A stretch of DNA of 64,000 bases from Eucommia ulmoides. Its lineage: Eukaryota; Streptophyta; Magnoliopsida; Garryales; Eucommiaceae. Every line of letters starts with the position of its first letter. Position 1 is the first letter of the stretch. This document shows, piece by piece, positions 54,905-64,000 of the stretch. Made by a program: the position numbers and the translations under genes. The DNA lies in assembly GCA_016647705.1 (NCBI GenBank), contig CM028327.1, forward strand, positions 40,635,017 through 40,699,016, read 5' to 3'. Under the pieces are notes generated by a model, which was given only the letters and a program-made list of their open reading frames with translations, ran no database searches and was not told where the DNA came from.

Positions 54905-57700
54905 CAAACTTCACGAGCAGCCTCACACTCATTAACAGACACGTCTTTAGTACTAGACTATTTGTAACACGTGTCAACCAAACATGGTGGACTGTAAAAA
55001 AAAAAAGATAAAAAAAAAAAAAACTATATAATAAAGCATGGCCAACATAAAATGACAAATATGTTCTTTATCTTCAAAGATAAAAAAATAGTGCAAATTG
55101 ATCTTAAAAAATTGATATAAATATAAAATACATTTTATTATATATATTATATGAAGAAAAAGAATATATATTTTTATATAATTAATGAGAGACAAAAAAG
55201 CTTTTTCTTATACATCTATAAAAATACAAAATGAATATATTAAATTTAATAATAAAACTAAAGTATTAAATTTGTGAAAATGAAATTAAAAAATAATATA
55301 TATATATGTGTGTGTGTGTGTAAATTAAATTTAGTAATAATATACAAATAATAAATTTACGAAAAATAAATTAAGAAAATAATAAAAAACAAAAAAAATA
55401 ATGCATAAAAATTATGGATATTAAATTTATAGAAAATATAAAAATAATATATGGATGTTAAATTTAGTAATAATATTGAAGTATTCAATTTACAAAAATT
55501 GAATTAAATAAATAACATAAAAAATATATAATACATGAAAAATTTGGACATTAAATTTACGAACATTAAATTTAGTAATAATATCGAAATATTAAACTAA
55601 AAATAAATATAAAAGAGAAAATATAATAAATGAATATTATGAACATTAAATTTAAGTAAATTATATATAAATAATATAAAATAGAAAATAAAATATATGA
55701 AATTATGGATATTAGATTTGTGAAAATTATAGAAATAAAATATAGATATTAAATTTAATAATAATACTGAAATATTAAATTTATAAAAATTAAATTGAAG
55801 AAATAATATAAAAACTCAAATATAATATAAGAAATTAAGGACGTTAATTTTACAGAAATTATAAAAATAAATTATGTGAATATTAAATTTTTGTAATTGT
55901 ACTTGAACATTAAATTTAAGGAAATTAAATTAAAAGAATAACATTAAATTATGTTTAATTTTTTTTTACACTCATACCTTCAAGCACGGTCATTTGCTAG
56001 TCTATTAAGAAATTTTGAAAAAAAAATAAAATATTTTAACAGGTTGGATCTAATTTTAAAATATAAATTAAATTGTTATAATCTTTCAACTCGAACTTCA
56101 AACTTCTATAGACAATTCAACCCACTCAATGACTTAAATGAAGAGACCAAATATTTGGGAGAAAAATGATCGCTTAGAATTTCACATTTTCACTTTGAAA
56201 GCAGTTAAATTTAATTATAATTTGTACCTTTCAAATTTCATATATGTATTATTAACTAATTTTTTATTATTCTTTTTTTTTATATTTATAAATTTAAAAA
56301 TGCATACAATATCTTTGGGCCAATAACAACAATAAGAGTTTCTATCAAACACACCCTTTGTTATTTTGACAAAAATCATATAATATTTGCAACACTTTTT
56401 ATTATATTTTGTTGATAAAAATATTATTGTAACAATTATTTTTGCATTTTTGTATTATTATTTTTGTATTTACTATTTTTTACTGTGTCTTTCTCTCTTG
56501 TTTTTATTTTTTATTTTTGTTTCTTATTTTTAATTTCATTTGTTTTATTTTTATTAATCATTTTTCGTAAATGGTTTACAAAAAAAAAGTAAAAAATTAG
56601 AAGAGAAAAAAAACAAAAACTAATACAAAAAAAATTAGAACATTTTTTTATTTATCAAGTCTTTTTTTTTTTTTTTTTTTTTTTTCATTTTTAAATTTTT
56701 TTTTTTTTATATATTTTATTTATCAAAAACAAATTTAAAAAATTAAAAAATAAAAATAAAAAATAGAAAATAAGAGAGAGATAAAGAGTGAGAAGTATAA
56801 CATATTAAATAAGCAACAAAGTATTATATTTTTGTTAACATAGAAAATGTATTAAATAATTAAATTAAAAAAATAAAAAGTTATTTAAATATTATAAAAA
56901 TAACAGGTAATATTTGATATTAATTGTCGACAGCCATTATTTAGGGTTTAAACTCAAAATAATAATTAAGGGGAATATGGAGTTTTGACACTTTGCATTC
57001 CTAAAGTTACCATTATTTCACTTTGATCTCTATAATTATAATTTGAACACCCTGCAAATTCCATAATCATCCCACTCTAGTCTATATTAATAATTTCATA
57101 ATAATTTTGGACAACAAATGGTAGTTGTCATGCTCTCAACTATATTTAAAGGAATTTTATAGGCATTCTAACTTGTTTCGTTTTTTCATATATATATATA
57201 TATTATGTTACATTTATGTACATTTTTTTAGTATTTGTTTAGAAATAGGAGGCTAAATTTATCCACAAAACCTCTTACAAACATTTAGATGCATGTCATG
57301 TGATTATTATTTTTTTCAAAAATGTAGTGGTAAATTGACTTGAACTATAGTGGGAGAATTAAGAAACTTGAATGTGTTACATGTTTAAATTTAAAGTATG
57401 AGAATCAAAATAAGATTTTAATCAAAGTTTAGGGGTACAAAGTGTCGAAACCCCAAGAAGTGCTTTGTTTTTTGGAAGGGTTGCATTGAGAATGAGCGTT
57501 CAATTGAAGGGGAGGAGCGGGCTTAGGGCTCTCCTCCAATTGAATGGGGTAGGGCCATATGAGCCCCAACGTGCCAGACAAAAATGCATTTGTACTTTTG
57601 TATGTTTCACTCAATTCCATTGTTTTTGTCTTGACACTTCCTCCCCCTCCCCCTCCCCCCTCTCCTTCCCACTTTATTTTTCTATCGGAGTTGCCTGCTA
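54663..57700. other. AT-rich non-coding tract, copy B
   Basis: Counterpart of 891-3940, including the ATTAAATTTA array at about 55235-55930, a (GT)n run near 55308-55321, and T-runs near 54870-54900 and 56660-56710. No gene seen. Confidence 0.7.
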
Positions 57701-58304
57701 CTAGAAATGCCAATTCAACCCGAATTGACATTGACAAGTAATCAAATCGAAGAGTTCGATTTTAAAATCGATTATTAATGATTTTGATTATAATTTTAGT
57801 TTTGGAATTAAAAATCGAAACAATTTGGTTTGGTTTTAGTTTTTGTTTTGGTTTTGTAACCGTGAAATTGAATTGTGTAACTGATATTTTAGATATATTT
57901 TTATTATATATATCACTCTCACTTTTTCTATATATTTACATCTGGACCTCTAACACACACACATATATATGAGTGTGTGTGTGTGTTATAGGGTTATTTG
58001 TGTTAATTTTAGGATTTTCATAATTTTTTCTGATATTTTAGTCTTTTTTGTGTGTATATTTTAAAAAATAACAATAACTATTCGCGGTTTTACAGTGATT
58101 TCGTTTTATGTAAAATTTGAAAATCTTAACGGTCTCGTGATTTTGGTTTTGCATGAAATTAAGCGGTTCGATTTTAAAACGGTTTTTGAAAAACTGACAC
58201 TTTTGGTTTTAATTTTGCTTTTGATTTTAGGTTTAGTATATACCTAATTGTTTTGATTTTGGTTTTTAATGAAACTGGGTCAAAACCGAACGATTGCCAT
58301 CCCT
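57701..58304. mobile_element. hAT-like non-autonomous element, copy B
   Basis: Left end CTAGAAATGCCAATTC, right end GATTGCCATCCCT; inverted, these share the pattern YAGRRATGSCAAT typical of hAT termini. Orthologous to 3942-4522. Flanking 8-mers do not match well. Confidence 0.5.
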
Positions 58305-59112
58305 TCTGATGTTACCAGAAATTCTCAACATGTGTAACAGCTACACAGGTGCTAAAACCCTCTTTGTCTTCCTTAATGACCTACAAAACTGTGAGTTCTA
58401 ATGGAGGACACCGATGTGGTGTTAGCCAAAGAACCTCAAACGTGAGAATAAGTTAATCTGGTAATAGAGAAAAGAGTATGCAGATTGAACTATCAAAATT
58501 TACCAGCCATACCTACCCTTTATATAGGCTCAGAAAATATATTATCGTTGATTTGAAGAGATCGTCTATTACATGATACGCTCCTAACGGCTTGGAAGAT
58601 AACCACAATCTCTATAATTTCAGAAGAGATCTCTGTAACAGTCTCCATTAAATATGGGTCATTACAGTCAATCTTGCTTATCTATTCAAGTGTAGGGGAG
58701 ACGTTCACTATGGACTGAAATATTACAATGGAGATATTTATAGAGATATACAATAGAGATATTTATAGGAGACTACGGAAATCTTAGGTTTAGGGTTTTA
58801 ACTAAATGGGCCAAACCCATATACATTTATATACCTAATGGGCTAAGTTCATATACATATATTAACAGGTTTACAGGAACGTAAAGGTCTAGAAATCATA
58901 TTCCGGTACTAGAGAGGACCAAATCTGATCAACCAGTTGTGGGCCTCATCATCTTATAATTTTTCTTTAAGATACTCTAAATTAATTATTTTTTTAATAA
59001 ATATAATTTATCATTTTTTCCTAAGTAATCGTCTTTTCAATTATAAATTCAATTTTCAAAGAAAATTATCACGTTAACACCTTTTATAAAAAAGAGAATC
59101 TAATAAATACCA
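58305..59112. other. Unrecognised duplicated sequence, copy B
   Basis: Matches 4523-6572 minus the Harbinger-type insertion and contains its unoccupied target CATTTATATAC near 58827. No gene. Confidence 0.5.
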
Positions 59113-59291
59113 ACATAGTGTAGGTCAAGTGGTAAAGCTCGCTTATATTAAAGCAGTTGAGGGATGTATGTAAGGTTAGGGGTTCGAGTCTGCAAAAATT
59201 CACTTATTGGGAGGGACAGCCAAGCACCCTGAACGAAATTAATCTCACACCCTGTGTGAATGTGGGGACACTCGTGGGTATACAAAAAAAA
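59113..59291 (+). mobile_element. tRNA-derived SINE, copy B
   Basis: A box TAGGTCAAGTGGTAAAGC (59121-59138) and B box GGTTCGAGTC (59181-59190) are well preserved at normal spacing. The body ends ACTCGTGGGTATACAAAAAAAA. Confidence 0.75.
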
Positions 59292-59495
59292 ATATATAAT
59301 AAAATAAAAAATATTCAAACATTACTTAAAAGTTTGTGTGAGGGTAAATATTATTTCTTGATTTTTGTTTTTCAAATTATTTCTTCCGACAAAAAAGACA
59401 AAAAAAATAAAAATTATTAGTTTATCCAATATTTAGAGATATTATAGAATAATGACTTTATTTAATGTATTGTTGTTAGAATAACCCTTTGTTAA

Positions 59496-59741
59496 TTGCA
59501 TTTAGTGCATAGTCCCCGACAGTTAATTTACATTATCGATCAGACCATCTTGCCCTTCTTGAAATGGAAGAAGAAGGTCATGAAGGTCACTTGGGATAAC
59601 ACAAAAAGCAACCACTCAGATAGTTCATCTAGCAAGAAGGAGACAACAATACTTGTCCTCATGGAAAATAGAGACGAAGTATGTAATGCAAGTTGCTCTA
59701 ATAGTAACGAATTCAATGAACTTTCTCTTTGCTTTTTCTAA
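59496..59741 (+). pseudogene. Copia-type gag C-terminal remnant, copy B
   Basis: Reads LPFLKWKKKVMKVTWD, a Ser-rich stretch, then ILVLMENRDEVCN. It matches 6945-7190 without indels that break the frame, although both lack the rest of the element. Confidence 0.55.
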
Positions 59742-59804
59742 AAAATGCTTCTTTAATTTTCACATGTTTGAAAAACGGGATGTGTCAGGTATCCACACAT
59801 AGAA

Positions 59805-62637
59805 TGTAAGACCTCAATCGTAGTACGTACGTCATTTTAGTTGCATTTTAGAGTAATTGGAAAAATTCAGAGTGAAATTGGGTAAATTAAAATTCAAATT
59901 AAAAATTTAGGGATCAATTCGCAAATTTAGAAACATTAAATCCAAACTTTGGGAGGTAAATTGACATTTAACTTTTAATTAAAACTTTTAAGGGTGAAAT
60001 TACCATTTTAGAAACCCATAAATGGTGAATTGAACTAAAAAGGAGAGTTATAGAAATTAGGGGGAGAAAAGAGTAATTAAATCAAAAGATTATTATATAT
60101 ATATAAATATGAGAATATGGGTTTGTTGTCGTGAGTCTTAGTCGACAGGTAGAGGATCGGTGAAGTGGATGACGTGGCAATTGTGGATCAAAGCCTCACC
60201 CACTACTTGCATGTATATATATAGGACTCACTCACGCAAGAAGGATCGAGAAGTTTAAGTAGAAGAAATTCAAAAATCTAGAGAGAGAGAGAGAGAGAGA
60301 GAATGGGAGTTCGTGTGTGGTGTTCTGATTGGCCGGCGACTGTGGAAAAGTATGGGTGTGTGCGCATTTTGTTTGTCGTTGATGGTCGGTTATATGGTTG
60401 CCGGCAGTAGGACGTCGTTAGTGTATGCTTGTGCTTGTGTGAGTTGTCTGATTATTGCGGCGGCGTTTTGTTCACCGGTGTATACGGGTAAGCTCTGTTT
60501 TGTTTGTGACAGTGTGTGTGTGTGTTACTGTGTGTCCCGTTGATAGTGTGTGTGATTGTGGAGTGCATGCGTCATCGCCGGAAGGGGGCGTCAGTCCGGT
60601 GGGTGTATGTGACCGTTGAAGGGGAGATGTGTGGTTGACCCTGTTCAGGTGTGTATTCCTCTGATGGTTATTGTTTGCAGGTACGAGGGTTGTTGAGTAC
60701 GTGTGGGCAGCATTGGTCGCCGGCGATGTGTTACCATTCGACTGTGTGTGTGTGTGTGTTTCGGCAGTGTGTTCCATCGTTGATCCGGCGAGCTATGTGT
60801 GTGGATGTGTGTGCGTGTTGTGTCTGCTGCTATGTGTGTGTGTGTATTGATCGCCGACAACCTAAAAGGGAGAGAGCTGGTGGGGCGGCGAGATTTGATC
60901 GGCGGCAGGGAACCCAACAAGCAAAACAGAACAGAAAAGGGAAAAAAAAGAAGAAGAGGAGAAAAAAAAAAAAAAAAAAATTAGACAAATAACCCCAACA
61001 AAATTCAAAATCTATCTCGCGACCTGTGAACGATTCAGAACAGGTAAAATTTAAATCGATTACTATTTTCGTTAAATTGAGTTATTAGCAAACGGGATTA
61101 TAATTTTGGAATCATTAATTCTAATAAATATTGACACCGTCCATATTAACAAATACGTACAGTAATTAGTAATGAAACAGAATTTACCGAATAATAATTT
61201 TTCATGATAAAAATGTGGGGACGGAGAAATTATGAAATTTAGGGCCTACATTACCTAATTAGGTTATTTTAAATAGATTATTAATTTAGGCCATATCACT
61301 ATTAGGTTCGCAGGCATCAGAGTCTCGGTAGAGTATAGTCGATAAAGGCTTTTGGGAGCGGATCACCAGTTGAGTGTACTGTCTTCTTGCCAAACTATTT
61401 TTATATGTATATATATGATGAAATATGTGTTTACTTAAACTATATGAATTTATAAATGATATAGATCAAGCAGGATTTGGGTGAGTTGGTAAATTGGATT
61501 TTCGGAAGATTTTGGTGGTTTTCGAAATGAAGTTGAAAATGAATTTTTGTTGGATTTGGTGAAATCAGAGGGTGTTTTTAAAAGAGAATAGAAAATATCT
61601 ATTTTTCTAAAAATGCCTGATTTTCTAAAAATAAAGGGTGAAAAAGTGGTTTTGATAAAATCAGACGTTTTCTTTAAAAGAAAGTGTGAAATATGATTTT
61701 TGGATTTAAAAGTTGGTTTTGAGGAAAAGAGATAGACGTGGTGATTTGACGATATTAAATAGACGATATTTATTGAGTTGTGATTCGATGATGCTGTATT
61801 TGATTTGACGATGCCATAATATTTATCTGTTTCGGTAGAATGAGGTTATCTACTTCAGCGGAGTGATGTTATCCGCTTCAGCTAAGTGATATTTATCTGC
61901 TTCGGCAGAGTGATGTTAGACGTTTATACTGCGCAGTGATTATCCGCTTCGGCGGAGTGATGGGTGTTCGTAGGAAGGCATATCCTACGGATGGTACGGT
62001 ACCGTTGCAAACTCCTGATAGTGAGGTTAAAACGATCACTAGGGCGGGTCAATGTGTGTGTTTGAGGTGTGTGTTTGAGATATGTGCTTGAGATGTGGTG
62101 TTTTACGTATATTGGTTGATTTGATATTTATTATCGGGGTGATTAGTATGATTTTTATATTAGTTGGATTTGAATGGAACTTAATTATGTTGCTTTATTT
62201 TCCTTGCTCATATACTGGGGATTTTACGAGCTATGTGGTATTTATAAACTTACGCTTGATCCATTTAGATGTTGTAGAATGAGTTTTTATTATTAAAAAT
62301 ATTTTTACTAAGAAGGCAGTATACTCGCAGATGAAGCAACTAGGAGTTGGTCCCCTACTAGAGCTAGGTAGAGTCCTACGATGGAGTCGTGTGGAGGGTT
62401 GAGATGAGCTTTATGAGGCAAACCTGTGAGGCGTTCATGGTATTATATTTTGCTGTTAGTATATTTGGGGAACGAGTGTGTTCCCATAACAGAAATATAT
62501 ATAGCTTCATATAGATGATGGTTTATTTATATGTATGCATATTGTCGTGTAATAGATGGTTAGTTAGATGTTTTCGGTGATGTCATGATGTTGTCACGCC
62601 AGCCCGGGATATCGGTATTTCGGGATGGGTCATGTCA
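59805..62637 (+). repeat. 5' LTR of Tekay/Del-like gypsy element (2.8 kb)
   Basis: Starts TGTAAGACCTCAATCG and ends GGGATGGGTCATGTCA, followed after 4 bases by a primer-binding site. A TATA box TATATATATAGG is near 60210-60222, a (GA)n run at about 60281-60301 and a GT-rich stretch at about 60500-60850. The region 61800-61950 has four repeats of ATCYGCTTCGGC-GAGTGATGTT. It interrupts copy B; the 5 bases before it are ATAGAA-type, but the partner duplication lies outside the window. Confidence 0.8.
61800..61960. repeat. Short tandem repeat in the 5' LTR (TATCYGCTTCGGCNGAGTGA)
   Basis: Four or five units of about 30-35 bp, variants of TTATCTGCTTCGGCAGAGTG, between about 61824 and 61960. Such repeats are common in the R region of Tekay/Del LTRs. 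Confidence 0.7.
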
Positions 62638-62641
62638 ATTT

Positions 62642-62655
62642 TGGTATCAGAGCCT
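62642..62655 (+). other. Primer-binding site (tRNA-iMet type)
   Basis: TGGTATCAGAGCCT matches the initiator-methionine tRNA complement used by most plant LTR retrotransposons and confirms the upstream sequence as a 5' LTR. Confidence 0.9.
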
Positions 62656-63439
62656 AGGTTATAGGTTCTGTAGACTTGCCAATAGTTGTGTTAGTAGAGA
62701 ATAATGAGATAGGAAGACGTTCTAGTCGTCTAGTCAGTAGGGGATTTTGAGATAGGGGTCGATAGGTGGTGTCGAGCTAGTGGTGGACCATAAGATAGGG
62801 TGTCGATAGGTGGGTTCGGCACGTGAGTGAAAGTTATTGCATTGCATGAGAAGGTACATTGGCATAGTGCATGGTTATTTGTCTTGTTGGTAATTAATGG
62901 GTGCGACGGAATTGTGATACTGCCAGTTGGTGATTTGGGTAGTGTGGTTGCTAGTGGTTGGGAATATTAAATTATAACTAATAAGTAATTCTATTCGTAG
63001 TATTTGACATTGGGATTCCCTGTCGGTAATATGTAATATTTTTATTGTTAAACCAACAGTGTGGCAGAGCACATTCAATTCGTCCAATGTTAAGTTATTC
63101 ATTGAATTGAATTGATAAACAACACTTTATTTATGCAATTACACGACACACTGCGCTACTATTTGAGATACGCGGATTCTATCATAAATGTGTAGGTGTG
63201 CTCGTGATTTTATTTAAGAGGGAGGTTCATATAGTTAAAGTAGAAAGAGACGACCATTCGGCGGTATGAAATTAAATCTGATTTGGTAAAAAACGGAAAA
63301 GACAAGATGTAGACTAATCTAGAAAGGATTTACTTTGGAAATACGTTTTAGGTAGTCGGTCAAGCAAATTTAAAAGTTATACAAAATGGGCAAACGCAAC
63401 GAGAATTAATAGAGAATGATGTGTAGGAAGTAGCCAAGA
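62656..63439 (+). other. Leader/gag region of the gypsy element, not recognisable
   Basis: Only about 0.8 kb separates the primer-binding site from the protease/RT remnant, far less than a full gag needs. No gag motif was recognised. Most of gag appears deleted. Confidence 0.5.
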
Positions 63440-63922
63440 ACTATGAGTCCGTGTTAATAGTTAGTGTGAATAAATATAATTCACTTTGTATTGGTGGTAG
63501 GAAGTTGTCGGTAGATCTATTACCCTTGAATTCTTTTACGATCCTAATGTAATACTGGGTATGGTTTTGCAATTCGGTTATCATACCACGGTGGATTGTT
63601 TTAAGAAGAAAGTGATCTTTCGAATCTCAGACGAGCCATAATTTGTACTCTCGGGAGACAGAATTATCACTACTGTTAGTCTGATTTCAGCCCTAGAAGC
63701 CAGGAAATTATTGCAGAAAGGATGTTAGGGATAGCTTGCGCACATGATTGATACCAGTAGAGAGAAGTTTCGATAGCAGATATTCTAGTGGTCAGAGATT
63801 TTTCTGACGTGTTTCCAGACGAATTGTCGGGGTTGCTAGTATATGGGGAGATGGAATTCAAGATCGAGTTACTTCCCGGAACTGCTCCTATATCGATTCC
63901 ATCCTATCGTATGGCGCTTACT
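63440..63922 (+). pseudogene. Gypsy protease-RT linker remnant (Tekay/Del-like)
   Basis: In changing frames the plus strand reads GRKLSVDLLPLNSF, CFKKKVIFRI, SLISALEARKLLQKGC, LAHMIDT, then ILVVRDFSDVFPDELSGL and EMEFKIELLPGTAPIS followed by IPSYRMAL. This is the hallmark junction of protease and RT in chromovirus-type gypsy elements. Several frameshifts and stops are present. It ends abruptly where the next LTR starts at 63923. Confidence 0.8.
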
Positions 63923-64000
63923 GATAGGCGTGAAAAACCTATCTATTTCTAAACCGGATTTGTTAGTTCTCAAGAATTTTAGTTATATTTAATTGTGTTT
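63923..64000 (+). mobile_element. Start of an LTR of the TGATAGG family, runs off the window
   Basis: TGATAGGCGTGAAAAACC and the following bases closely match the start of the solo LTR at 21865 (TGATAGGTGTGAAAAACC). It interrupts the RT remnant, so it is a later nested insertion. Its end and target duplication are outside the window. Confidence 0.75.

Larger units (their letters stand above)
41860..59804 (+). repeat. Segmental duplication, copy B (interrupted by the MULE)
   Basis: Direct repeat of 1-7252, offset about 41.86 kb. It is split at 42872/54654 by the MULE and ends at the LTR beginning at 59805. It lacks the Harbinger-type element of copy A. Net length without the MULE is about 6.2 kb. 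Confidence 0.9.

Noticed and set aside
60313..60992. Open frames on both strands in the GT-rich part of the 5' LTR
   Set aside because: Low-complexity Cys/Val or Thr/His runs from (GT)n; inside an LTR; no conserved domain.

Overview
This window is plant nuclear DNA, almost certainly from a flowering plant and probably a eudicot. It is AT-rich, has canonical GT-AG introns, and is packed with nested plant transposons: Ty3/gypsy Athila, Tat and Tekay/Del-like elements, a SIRE-like copia LTR, a MULE with a ULP1-like gene, Harbinger- and hAT-type non-autonomous elements, and a tRNA-derived SINE. I see no intact host gene, no rRNA or tRNA gene and no CRISPR array. The only host-derived coding sequence is a pseudogenised exon encoding the MIT domain of a spastin-like AAA ATPase, present twice.

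Framework. A segment of about 6 kb is present twice in direct orientation: copy A (1-7252) and copy B (41860-59804, interrupted). Each copy carries the spastin-like exon, an AT-rich tract rich in ATTAAATTTA, a hAT-like element, a SINE and a copia gag remnant. Because each copy is an unoccupied site for insertions in the other, three later events can be read directly. A 1.2 kb Harbinger-type element entered copy A (TSD TTA). An 11.8 kb MULE entered copy B (TSD TTTGTTCTC). A gypsy LTR element entered copy B at 59805.

Between the copies lie a solo Tekay-like LTR (7454-9457), a 2.3 kb gene-free stretch, and a nest of retrotransposons (11796-40889). The outermost is a minus-strand Tat-lineage gypsy element (T) with a plus-strand antisense ORF. 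A SIRE-like solo LTR splits its integrase, and a plus-strand non-autonomous gypsy element (P, TR-GAG-like) splits its gag. P itself holds a solo LTR inside its 5' LTR and a minus-strand Athila element (A) in its interior. A keeps both LTRs, a tRNA-Asp-type primer site, degraded gag and pol, and an open 367-codon env-like ORF.

The MULE (42873-54653) has MuDR-like convergent architecture: a transposase pseudogene on + (44750-47188) and a multi-exon ULP1/C48-protease-like gene on - (53098-49071). Its non-coding space, and only its, is filled with a self-complementary 16-mer, GCGTTAACGTTAACGC, and variants. I found at least 14 exact copies inside the element and none elsewhere in the window. This is the most unusual feature here. 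A related theme is that three LTR families each carry a cluster of different GC-rich palindromic half-sites.

The right end (59805-64000) is the 5' LTR, primer-binding site and a shortened pol remnant of a plus-strand Tekay/Del-like element, itself interrupted at 63923 by the start of another LTR. All coordinates, alignments and counts were made by eye.
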